Shown here in pieces: positions 1 to 7,078 of a DNA stretch of 64,000 bases (position 1 is its first letter; every line of letters starts with the position of its first letter). The notes beneath the pieces are model-generated. The model saw only the letters and a program-made list of their open reading frames with translations, did no database searches and was not told the DNA's origin. A program made the translations under genes and the position numbers. The stretch spans positions 1,116,001-1,180,000 of the forward strand of contig JACJYG010000006.1 in NCBI GenBank assembly GCA_020636215.1, written 5' to 3'. This stretch comes from Lewinellaceae bacterium (lineage in GTDB: Bacteria > Bacteroidota > Bacteroidia > Chitinophagales > Saprospiraceae).

Positions 1-1
1 C

Positions 2-628
2 GACCTCTTTCTGTTGGGCATTAACCTCTGCATCCGCAAGATCAACCGCAACCGGAGCGCTTTCCTGCGCGAGGCGCTGGAGTTGTACCGCCGGGGCATT
101 GAGGCCGGCATACTGGTGGAGGACGGCCGGTTGTCGCGCTTTACCTACAACAACGTTATCGGCATCGCCCTTCGGCTGCAGGAACTGAACTGGGCCGAGC
201 AGTTCCTGCACCAGTACCGCCCCCTGCTGGAACCCGAGCAGCAGGAGGCTACCTTCAGCCTCAACGCCGCCCGGCTGGCTTTCGCCCGTAAGGCCTATGG
301 CCCGGCTCTCACCCACCTGCAACGGGCCGATTATAAGGACCTCATCAATAATCTGGTGGCCAAAACCCTGCAACTGAAGATCTACTACGAATTGAATGAG
401 TTCGACTTGCTGGAGTCCCACCTGAAGACGATGCAGGCTTTTCTGCGCCGCAACCGGCGCCTGGGGTACCACCAGCAGAATTATGGCAACATCGTCCGCT
501 TTACCCGCCGCCTGATCGTGCTTCGCCCCGGCGACCTGACAGCCCGGCAAGCGCTGCTGACGGAAATCGAACTGGCGGAGCCGCTGACGGAAAAGGGGTG
601 GTTGCTGGAGAAGGCCGGAGCTGATTGA
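2..628 (+). CDS. Helical-repeat (TPR-like) hypothetical protein, 3' end
   Basis: The frame is open from the window edge, so the true start lies upstream; the TTG at 14 is only the first possible start inside the window. About 208 residues are visible. They are strongly helical, with Leu/Ala/Tyr spacing typical of tetratricopeptide-like helix pairs (for example around RLAFARKAYGPALTHLQRAD), and no catalytic motif is seen. The fragment resembles C-terminal parts of long, poorly characterised Bacteroidota helical-repeat proteins. A role cannot be assigned. The next gene is convergent with it. Confidence 0.6.
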   Translation, partial: DLFLLGINLCIRKINRNRSAFLREALELYRRGIEAGILVEDGRLSRFTYNNVIGIALRLQELNWAEQFLHQYRPLLEPEQQEATFSLNAARLAFARKAYGPALTHLQRADYKDLINNLVAKTLQLKIYYELNEFDLLESHLKTMQAFLRRNRRLGYHQQNYGNIVRFTRRLIVLRPGDLTARQALLTEIELAEPLTEKGWLLEKAGAD

Positions 629-661
629 ATTTAAAACCTCCTAATGGGCTGCCAATTCCCC

Positions 662-1165
662 TCACGATCGCTTCTCCCTGGCCGGTTCCTTTTGATCCTC
701 CTCTTCCTCTTCTCCACCAAAGATCAGATCCGTGCTGGAGTAGGTGGTGCCAAAAGTCTCGGCCAGGTTGACCACCTGTTGCAGGGCATCGAGCAATTGC
801 GGGGTAGTGAGTTCGCGCAAGGGGTGGGTAAAAACGCTGACCACATAGCCTTCGTAGATGCTGTATTTGGCGTCGAGCGCGGAGTGGAAATTGGCGTGCA
901 GCATGCGTTCCATCTGGGTGGCGCCGATTTCCCGTTCGGCTACGATAGGAGTAAAGATGCGCATGCGGTTGTTGGGCTCATCGGTGAGCACCAATAGCAC
1001 CCGCTCGCCCTGGTAAGCCAGCCAGGATCCCCGCTCGCCTTCCAGTTGGATGCCCTCTTTCCGGAGGGCCTTCTCCAGTTTTTTGTCATTCATTTTTTGC
1101 TGGGCGCCTGCAGCCAGGGGGTAAAGTAAGACGAGGCAAACGGCTATGGATACTATTTTGAGCAT
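662..1165 (-). CDS. Small exported hypothetical protein
   Basis: A 167-residue protein. I place the start at the ATG at 1165 because it begins a clear signal peptide (MLKIVSIAVCLVLLYPLAAGAQ) with predicted cleavage near AGA-Q; an upstream ATG at 1192 would add nine residues before it. The mature part has mixed alpha/beta character (WLAYQGERVLLVLTD, YVVSVFTHPLRELT) reminiscent of YbjN/type III chaperone-like folds, but that similarity is weak. It ends in an acidic/basic tail (EEEEEDQKEPAREKRS). Periplasmic location is inferred from the signal peptide. The function is not recognised. Confidence 0.65.
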   Translation of the reverse strand: MLKIVSIAVCLVLLYPLAAGAQQKMNDKKLEKALRKEGIQLEGERGSWLAYQGERVLLVLTDEPNNRMRIFTPIVAEREIGATQMERMLHANFHSALDAKYSIYEGYVVSVFTHPLRELTTPQLLDALQQVVNLAETFGTTYSSTDLIFGGEEEEEDQKEPAREKRS

Positions 1166-1310
1166 GAAGTTGAAATTTTTAGCGCTTGACAAAAGCGCCC
1201 TCGTAATAGCCGTTTAAGATAAGGGAAAAAGGGAGGCGAAAATGTTAAAATGGGGAGTAGGGCGCGCAGTTTGTGAAACAGTGAGGGCCACTGGCGCTTC
1301 CAATCCTTTG

Positions 1311-1370
1311 GTTTGAGAAGTGAGTGTTTGAGAAGTGAGTGTTTGAGGAGCGAGTGTTTGAGGAGCACCT
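1311..1370. repeat. 15-bp tandem repeat, four copies
   Basis: The unit GTTTGAGAAGTGAGT occurs at 1311 and 1326, then with two changes (GAGGAGCGAGT) at 1341, and partly at 1356. It lies between two minus-strand genes, upstream of the small exported protein and downstream of the lipoprotein gene. Short reading frames through it are low-complexity and not credible genes. Confidence 0.85.
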
Positions 1371-1460
1371 CAAGAGATCCCCATACGGCCACAAACACCC
1401 AAACTTTTCCCGGCCCCCGCAAGGACGGGGCCCAAACACTCACTTCATTCCCCTTAGCTA

Positions 1461-2411
1461 TTAGCTATTCTGCTTCATCCACGCCAGGATCGCCTGCGTC
1501 CCCTGAGAAGCCACATTGGCGGGCAATTCCATCCGTTTGCGCTTCAGCAGGTCGAAGGCTTCCGGCGTTTTGGCCGCGTCCGTTTGGCGGAGCACCAGGA
1601 AGCGGTTGTTGCGGGCGCTTTTCTGCACATCAAGGTTGAGCGGTAGCGGGGTGGCGAAGGCTGGGTTGATGGCAAATTGGTCTGCCTCCCGGTCGTATTC
1701 CGGCAGAATGGCTTGATAGCCCTGTCCGGAAGCCAGCAGGAAGAGGGGGTAGAACTGTTCGCCGGATTCGAATTCGGCGAAAGGCAATACCGGCTTGGGC
1801 GCCGCGCGGTCGGAGAGGTCGAAGGCGAAGCTGCCGTAGTCCTGGGAATAGCCGATCAGGTAGTTCTCCCAGACTTCCAACCGCTGGATCATACCCGACT
1901 GGGCATCCACACCGTAGCGCTCTCCCTGGAATTTCGGCTCCAGCACCGGCAGCAGGCGCTGGTTGGCCAGGTCGTAGAGGTATATGGTGCTAAAGCCTCT
2001 GATGGCCACCATCTGGCTGTTGTTGTTGTAGGTGATCTCGGCGATATAGTATGGAAAGTCGGGGCTGACGTTGACGGGCAGCACCTGGCGGCTGGTGCGC
2101 TGGCAGTTTTTGGTATCGTACACCTCCAGAATGCGGTGGCTGGGGTCAAGGTTTGCATCCAGTGTACTGGAATCCGCTTTGACTACGACCAGGGTTTCCT
2201 TTTCCCGGATCCAGAACTGGTTGCCGTCCAGGATCTCTCCCCCCGGCTGGCAGTTGTGGCTGGTAGGCTGGTTATTCTGATCAGGTGCTTCGCCGGTGGA
2301 CGTGGTGTCGGTGGCGTCGGTATCTTGTTGTTGGCTCGAAGGGGTATCTCCTCCGCAGGCCTGCAGGGCGATCAAGCCAAGGCTGAGCAGAAAAGGCAAT
2401 ATGTATTTCAT
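1461..2411 (-). CDS. Outer-surface or periplasmic lipoprotein, unknown function
   Basis: A 316-residue protein. The start at 2411 is chosen because it begins a lipoprotein signal (MKYILPFLLSLGLIALQAC) with lipobox L-Q-A-C near residue 18; an upstream in-frame ATG at 2480 would bury it. The signal is followed by a Ser/Thr/Asp/Gln-rich linker. The rest contains several short strand-rich blocks (ILEVYDTKN, IYLYDLANQRLLPV, FAFDLSD) that read like beta-propeller blades, but no named family is recognised. It is divergent from the blaI-like gene, so the upstream regions are shared. Confidence 0.7.
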   Translation of the reverse strand: MKYILPFLLSLGLIALQACGGDTPSSQQQDTDATDTTSTGEAPDQNNQPTSHNCQPGGEILDGNQFWIREKETLVVVKADSSTLDANLDPSHRILEVYDTKNCQRTSRQVLPVNVSPDFPYYIAEITYNNNSQMVAIRGFSTIYLYDLANQRLLPVLEPKFQGERYGVDAQSGMIQRLEVWENYLIGYSQDYGSFAFDLSDRAAPKPVLPFAEFESGEQFYPLFLLASGQGYQAILPEYDREADQFAINPAFATPLPLNLDVQKSARNNRFLVLRQTDAAKTPEAFDLLKRKRMELPANVASQGTQAILAWMKQNS

Positions 2412-2484
2412 GGACGCTATGTTTTGAATGTGATCAATGGCTACCCCTATTTTGGCTCTAAAGGCCATTTCGGGATGCAATAGG

Positions 2485-2513
2485 TAAAGTTAGAAATTTT
2501 GCCTTATAGCAAA
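2485..2513 (-). promoter_or_regulatory. Possible promoter of the lipoprotein gene
   Basis: On the minus strand, TTTG (complement of 2510-2513) is followed after 17 bases by TAACTTTA (complement of 2485-2492), one base off the Bacteroidota -7 consensus TAnnTTTG. It lies about 75 bases upstream of the chosen start. The match is weak. Confidence 0.3.
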
Positions 2514-2570
2514 TGATTTTACCCTTTTTCCTTTTATCGGGCCTATCTTTTGTCCCGTGAATTGTTAAAA

Positions 2571-2643
2571 TACGAAAATCCTCGTACATTTTTTTGTTTT
2601 TACGAATGCTTTCGTATATACTTGTAGTACGAAGTTGTTCGTA
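2571..2643. promoter_or_regulatory. Three 16-bp dyads, probable operators of the BlaI-type repressor
   Basis: Dyads of the form TACGAA-N4-TTCGTA lie at 2571-2586 (one mismatch, right arm CTCGTA), 2601-2616 (perfect arms) and 2628-2643 (perfect arms). Centres are 30 and 27 bp apart, about three helical turns. The second lies between the -33 and -7 boxes and the third covers the expected transcription start. BlaI/MecI repressors bind short dyads with TACA/TGTA cores; the sequence here differs, so the assignment to this repressor rests on position and symmetry. Confidence 0.75.
2593..2624 (+). promoter_or_regulatory. Bacteroidota-type promoter for the blaI/M56 operon
   Basis: TTTG at 2593-2596 is followed after 20 bases by TATACTTG at 2617-2624, one base off TAnnTTTG. 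The start would fall near 2630, leaving a leader of about 70 bases before the ATG at 2704. Overlap with the dyads supports repression by occlusion. Confidence 0.6.
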
Positions 2644-2703
2644 TTAAAAAGTCGTGCCGGAAGGCGCATCCAATAAGTTGCTTTTTGAACACTGTAAAGG
2701 ATT

Positions 2704-3093
2704 ATGAGTCAAAATCAAACACCGCGGCCGACCGAGTCAGAACTGGAGATACTTCAGATCCTTTGGGAATATGGCCCTTCCTCGGTGCGCTTTGTCAATG
2801 ACAAGCTAAACGAAGAGCGGGAAGTAGGATATACCACCACGCTGAAGTTGATGCAGATCATGGCCGATAAGGGCCTGGCGCGGCGCAATACGGAGAACCG
2901 CACCCATATTTACGAAGCGGCCGCCGGAGAATCGGATACGCAACAGCGCCTGCTGAACCGGTTTTTAGACAGGGCCTTCAAGGGGTCCGCTATGAAAATG
3001 GTGATGCAGGCTTTGGGCAACCACAAAACGTCTCCCGAGGAATTGGATGAGATCAAGGCGCTCATTCGACGAATTGAATCGGAAAAAGATTAA
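2704..3093 (+). CDS. BlaI/MecI/CopY-family transcriptional repressor
   Basis: A 129-residue protein, the usual length for the family. Residues 1-75 form the winged helix (PTESELEILQILWEYGPSS..., then the recognition segment VGYTTTLKLMQIMADKGLARR). The C-terminal part (RLLNRFLDRAFKGSAMKMVMQAL) matches the helical dimerisation domain. It is followed after 10 bases by an M56 protease gene, the standard BlaI/BlaR1-type pairing, in which proteolytic signalling relieves repression. Autoregulation is suggested by the dyads upstream. No beta-lactamase gene is nearby, so the controlled process is unlikely to be antibiotic resistance alone. Confidence 0.93.
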   Translation: MSQNQTPRPTESELEILQILWEYGPSSVRFVNDKLNEEREVGYTTTLKLMQIMADKGLARRNTENRTHIYEAAAGESDTQQRLLNRFLDRAFKGSAMKMVMQALGNHKTSPEELDEIKALIRRIESEKD

Positions 3094-3103
3094 TCCCACC
3101 ATC

Positions 3104-5329
3104 ATGGAAACCATTTATCAGATACTTTCCGGGGCGTTGAGCGAGGCATTGGGCTGGACGGTCCTGCATTCGCTATGGCAAGGTATGTTGATTGCCCTGT
3201 TGTTGGCCGGCGCGATGATCGCCCTCCAGAAAAGGCCGGCACAGTGGCGCTACCTGGCCGCCAACGCAGCGCTTTTCTTACTGCTGCTTTCCTCTATTGC
3301 GACCTTTGTCCTGCTTTATCAGCCTGGGAGCGAGGAAGCGGCTGAGATCGTAGCCCCTCCGGCTGCCGGGGCCATCAGCCTGGCGGAACAAGCCGCGCCA
3401 CCCATTCACGAGCAAGCCCTGGCCTTTTTTTCTGATTATTTTGGCCAGCATTTACCCTTAATCGTATGCATCTGGCTGTTGGGGCTGGCGTTTTTTGTCC
3501 TTCGTTTATTGGGGGGTGTTGCTTATGCGCAACGCTTACGGCGCCATCGCACGAGGCCCTTGCCCCAGGAGTGGCAATGGCGGCTCGATGAATTGGCCCG
3601 TCGCCTTCCGTTGCAACGGGCGGTGCTGCTTCTGGAGTCGGCTCTGGTAAAAGTGCCGGTGGTGGTGGGCCATCTCAAGCCGGTTGTGCTCTTGCCGATT
3701 GGCGCCATCAACGGCCTCACTGCGGCTCAGGTGGAAGCCGTACTGGCCCATGAGCTGGCGCATATTTACCGGCGAGACTACCTCTTCAATCTACTGCAAT
3801 CACTCGTAGAAACCTTATATTATTTTAACCCGGCTGTTTGGTGGATTTCCGCCAATATTCGGCTGGAGCGGGAAAATTGCTGCGACGATATTGCCGTGCA
3901 GCTCTGTGGCGACTCCATGGCATACGCAAGGGCCCTGGTTCAGCTGGAAGAGCAGAGCCGCGCCAATCCGTTGATGGCTATGGCCCTAGTCCGTAGGGGC
4001 AAAGGCCACCTGCTCTACCGGGTGCGGCGGATTCTCAACCAACCGCAAAACAAATCCAACATTATGGAAAAATTCACAGCAACGGCCCTGCTCCTGGCGG
4101 CTATCTTCTTCCTTTCTGTCAGCGCCGGCCAGCCGGCCCAGGAAGAAATAGCAAGCAATGGGCCTGCAATAGAAAGCACTGCCCTGATCGATGCCTGGCT
4201 CAACGAGGCTCCGATCACGCTGGACTCCCTGCCTAAAGGGAAAATACAGATCCAATCCGATAAAGATGGCAAAAAAGTCGATGCGCGCATCGAGGACCGC
4301 CAGATCGTAGAATTGAATATTGACGGCCAGGCTATTCCCAAAGAGGAATTCAGCCAATATGAGGGTATGGTCGAAGAGATGCTGAACGCGGTGCCGCCGC
4401 CGCCACCACCACCCGCGCCCCCTGCTCCGCCGGCCTTCCCGGCTCCGCCCGCGCCTCCTGCCCCCCTTGTCCTTCCAGCCCCCCCTGCGCCCCCCGCTCC
4501 ACCGGCCCCGAGATGGCAGTTTAGAGATGATGGAACCCGGGTAACCAAAGAAAAGCGGGATGACGGCAGCACGGCGATCATTATAGAATCGGATGGTGGC
4601 CGGGAAGTGATCGAGCTGAAGGTGGACAGTGAAGATGGCCGGCAGGTCATAGTACTTGACGGAGAGGAACTGGCGGATGGGCAAACGAAGGTCATCGTTG
4701 GAAAAGTGGCGCCGGACGATTTCCATTTTGACTTTTCCATGCCTGAAATTGCCCCATTGGAAGAGGGCATGATCTGGTTGGATCGGCCTGAAACAGATTG
4801 GAATAAAGAAGAATTCAAAGCCCTGATGGAAGCACAACGCGAACAGCGGGAGCAAATCCGGGAGCAAATGGACCGGGTTCGGGAACAGTTGCGGGAGTCG
4901 AGTTCAGAAGAACGAGAACGCCATATGCAGGAACTGAGGCTTCAGATGGACGCGATGCGCGAACAGCAACGAGAGGCCCTGCGCAGCCAACGGGATGAAA
5001 TGAGGAGAAGCTCGGAGGAAATGGAGCGCCACCTGCCAGGAGCGTTATTCATCCACCCGGAGGGAAATGCTTTCCGCTTTTTTCCCGGCCCCAAAGGCGA
5101 TGGTGCTATGTCATCAGCTATAGAACAGGAGATGATGGCGGATGGACTGATCGATAATGCATCCAACTACAAGTTTGAACTATCGGGCAAAGGTTGGCTG
5201 AAAATTGACGGCAAGAAGCAACCCGAATCGGTTTTCCGGAAGTACAAGGAGATCTATGAAGCCACTACCGGGTCCAAACTGAAAGAAAAGAGCAATATAC
5301 AAATTCATAAAAAGGCGGATGCCCGGTAG
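3104..5329 (+). CDS. M56-family (BlaR1-like) membrane metalloprotease with Pro-rich and coiled-coil tail
   Basis: 741 residues from the ATG at 3104, which follows the repressor stop by 10 bases; a longer frame from 3047 would overlap blaI. Hydrophobic segments lie near residues 18-42, 50-72, 116-138 and 324-342. The zinc site HELAH is at 216-220, with Glu257 in ENCCDD as probable third ligand, as in M56 peptidases. After the last membrane segment comes a domain with no penicillin-binding sensor; instead there is a Pro/Ala tract (about 430-470), a strand-rich region, an Arg/Glu/Gln coiled coil (about 570-643) and a basic end. It is inferred to sense an envelope signal and trigger cleavage of the BlaI-type repressor. 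Confidence 0.88.
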   Translation: METIYQILSGALSEALGWTVLHSLWQGMLIALLLAGAMIALQKRPAQWRYLAANAALFLLLLSSIATFVLLYQPGSEEAAEIVAPPAAGAISLAEQAAPPIHEQALAFFSDYFGQHLPLIVCIWLLGLAFFVLRLLGGVAYAQRLRRHRTRPLPQEWQWRLDELARRLPLQRAVLLLESALVKVPVVVGHLKPVVLLPIGAINGLTAAQVEAVLAHELAHIYRRDYLFNLLQSLVETLYYFNPAVWWISANIRLERENCCDDIAVQLCGDSMAYARALVQLEEQSRANPLMAMALVRRGKGHLLYRVRRILNQPQNKSNIMEKFTATALLLAAIFFLSVSAGQPAQEEIASNGPAIESTALIDAWLNEAPITLDSLPKGKIQIQSDKDGKKVDARIEDRQIVELNIDGQAIPKEEFSQYEGMVEEMLNAVPPPPPPPAPPAPPAFPAPPAPPAPLVLPAPPAPPAPPAPRWQFRDDGTRVTKEKRDDGSTAIIIESDGGREVIELKVDSEDGRQVIVLDGEELADGQTKVIVGKVAPDDFHFDFSMPEIAPLEEGMIWLDRPETDWNKEEFKALMEAQREQREQIREQMDRVREQLRESSSEERERHMQELRLQMDAMREQQREALRSQRDEMRRSSEEMERHLPGALFIHPEGNAFRFFPGPKGDGAMSSAIEQEMMADGLIDNASNYKFELSGKGWLKIDGKKQPESVFRKYKEIYEATTGSKLKEKSNIQIHKKADAR

Positions 5330-5398
5330 CACAATAGCATCGCCTCGCCGTATCGCCTGATTTAAAAAGGCAAACGGCCGGAGGGTGTAACAGATACC

Positions 5399-5440
5399 CG
5401 GAGCGGGGAATGGCGGAAGCTGTTCCCCGCTTCCCTTTTT
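5399..5440 (+). terminator. Probable terminator of the blaI/M56 operon
   Basis: GCGGGGAA (5403-5410) pairs with TTCCCCGC (5423-5430); the stem can extend outward by a few imperfect pairs, and CCTTTTT follows at 5434-5440. It stands 70 bases after the M56 stop. Confidence 0.65.
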
Positions 5441-5442
5441 AG

Positions 5443-5577
5443 TTACTTAAGATTAGCAAAGAGAACATCGAGGCCGAGGGGTTCATAATAGAGTGAAATC
5501 AGAATGCATGCCAGGAAAACAAAAAAGGCAATGACCACGTCGACGGACGGTTCTTTTGGAGTCGTAGGTTTGTTCAT
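5443..5577 (-). CDS. Small single-span membrane protein (44 aa)
   Basis: The frame runs from an ATG at 5577 to a TAA at 5443-5445. The product begins MNKPTTPKEPSVDVV, continues with one hydrophobic stretch (IAFFVFLACILISLYY, about residues 16-31) and ends PLGLDVLFANLK. The polar N-terminus, single membrane helix and compact length are coherent for a real small protein. It follows the LytTR regulator gene on the same strand after 98 bases, so it could be co-transcribed. No homologue is recognised. Confidence 0.5.
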   Translation of the reverse strand: MNKPTTPKEPSVDVVIAFFVFLACILISLYYEPLGLDVLFANLK

Positions 5578-5675
5578 AGTTGGGATTATGCTTTGTATAT
5601 TAGGCAAAGTACTTTAATGGGGCTCAATATCCTAATTTTTATTGAAAAGGTCAATCTTTAGCTGGAAAAGGAGGG

Positions 5676-6434
5676 TTATTTATCGAGCCAGTTTTTAAAA
5701 TCATTGACGCGGTCTCTACTTACAATGATGTCAAAAGCAGGGCTCGGTTGGAGGTCCAGTTTTAAGCGGCTGTTGAAATAAGGCTCTACTTTTTGGATAG
5801 ATTGAATGTGGGTGATGATTTTTCGGTTGAGCCGGAAAAAATCCCGGGGATTGAGCATGGCCTCGAGTTGGTCGAGGGTATAATCGATAGCATGGCGCTT
5901 TCGGTTACCCATTTGAGCGAAAACCAGCCCATCTTCAGAATAGCAATAAAAAATGTCTTCGACCCGGATGTAGGTGAGCTGCTGGCCGGCCTTAATAATA
6001 AAACGCTCCTTGTAATCCGGCTGGGCAAAAGCCTGGATAAGGCCCTGGATGGCGTCCAGTTTCAGGGGCTGTTGTTGGCCGAACAAGCGGTCGAATTTTT
6101 CCAGCGCCTGTGCCAGTTCATCAGGGTCGATCGGTTTCAATAAGTAATCAATACTGTTGAGTTTGAAAGCCTTGAGGGTGTATTGGTCATAAGCGGTGGT
6201 GAAAATAACCGGCGCCTGAATGGGCGCCTGCCGGAAAATTTCAAAGCTCAGTCCGTCGGCCAGTTGAATATCCAGGAAAACCAAATCGGGTTCGGGCTTT
6301 TCCTGTAGCCATTGAACAGCTCTTTCCACGCTTTCGATAATCCCAGTGACTCGCGCATTTGGGCGTTTTTCTTCCAGTAGTTGCTGTAGCCGCCTGGCGG
6401 CGGGTTTTTCGTCTTCGATGATGAGGACTTTCAT
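5676..6434 (-). CDS. LytTR-family response regulator
   Basis: 252 residues. The receiver domain (about 1-120) has the acidic pair in IIEDE, the phospho-acceptor Asp55 in FLDIQLADG, Thr79/Thr80 in FTTAY and Lys100 in LLKPID. The C-terminal LytTR DNA-binding domain (about 150-250) contains FIIKAGQQLTYIRVEDIFYC and FFRLNRKIITHIQSI. In Bacteroidota such regulators are normally paired with a 7TM or LytS-like histidine kinase, but none is adjacent here, so it appears to be an orphan. Genes under its control are not evident from the sequence. Confidence 0.93.
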   Translation of the reverse strand: MKVLIIEDEKPAARRLQQLLEEKRPNARVTGIIESVERAVQWLQEKPEPDLVFLDIQLADGLSFEIFRQAPIQAPVIFTTAYDQYTLKAFKLNSIDYLLKPIDPDELAQALEKFDRLFGQQQPLKLDAIQGLIQAFAQPDYKERFIIKAGQQLTYIRVEDIFYCYSEDGLVFAQMGNRKRHAIDYTLDQLEAMLNPRDFFRLNRKIITHIQSIQKVEPYFNSRLKLDLQPSPAFDIIVSRDRVNDFKNWLDK

Positions 6435-7078
6435 GGGAAAGTAGGGTTCGTAATGGTCAAAAAAACAAGCTTCCGCTTACTTCTGAAGGGTCCATAATTT
6501 TTTTGATACCCGCCGGGTATAGCAAGCGGTCAAAGATACCAATTCCATTAAAACTGCTCAAGAAGGGGAGCTCCTAAGAGATAATTTCTGGAAGGAGTAG
6601 AAGAGATTGAAAATATTCCCTATTTTTGTAAGGCTGATTTCCAAAATCAGGTCCTGTACCAAAAAAAAATCTTTGAATCGGAAAGTTTACGGCATTCTGT
6701 CGTGGTACTGTGATGAAATGAAATCCTGACATTTACCACTCAAAGGCATTGCCCCTTTACAAGCCCTTCACACGATACAAACCTGCAGGAATCCCCATAC
6801 AATTGAGTAGCAGGAAGCCAACTTCTGCCACGCCTTGTTTTTGGGGCTCATTGCATTTTGAACGATTGCGAATCGCCCGGGTTATCCATTTTGGAAATTT
6901 TAAAAAGCATTTACGTGCAAAATTTCTGTTGCCGGGACGTACACCATCGGCCGTTTTCCCGTCAAAAGAAAAGTTTGGCGAAGAATTTGCTGATCATATT
7001 ACCCAATAGATAGGCGCAAAAACTCACATAGCCCCTGAGAGGCGAACCAAAAACTTTAAGACTAACAAAATCCAATCC
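6435..7078. other. Intergenic region, no supported gene
   Basis: It separates the minus-strand LytTR gene from the giant plus-strand surface-protein gene. TATTTTTG at 6621-6628 matches TAnnTTTG on the plus strand, but no well-spaced -33 box is seen and the leader would be about 450 bases. A possible 86-residue frame (6749-7009) has no signal, domain or start context that supports it. Confidence 0.5.

Noticed and set aside
3986..4867. Two minus-strand frames with Gly/Arg-rich stretches opposite the M56 gene
   Set aside because: The Gly-rich runs are the reverse complement of the Pro/Ala tract of the M56 protein.
2704..5329. Beta-lactam resistance operon
   Set aside because: The BlaI/M56 pair is present, but the M56 protein has no penicillin-binding sensor domain and no beta-lactamase or PBP gene is nearby.
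6749..7009. 86-residue plus-strand frame upstream of the giant gene
   Set aside because: No signal peptide, domain, promoter or start context; low-confidence composition. Treated as intergenic.
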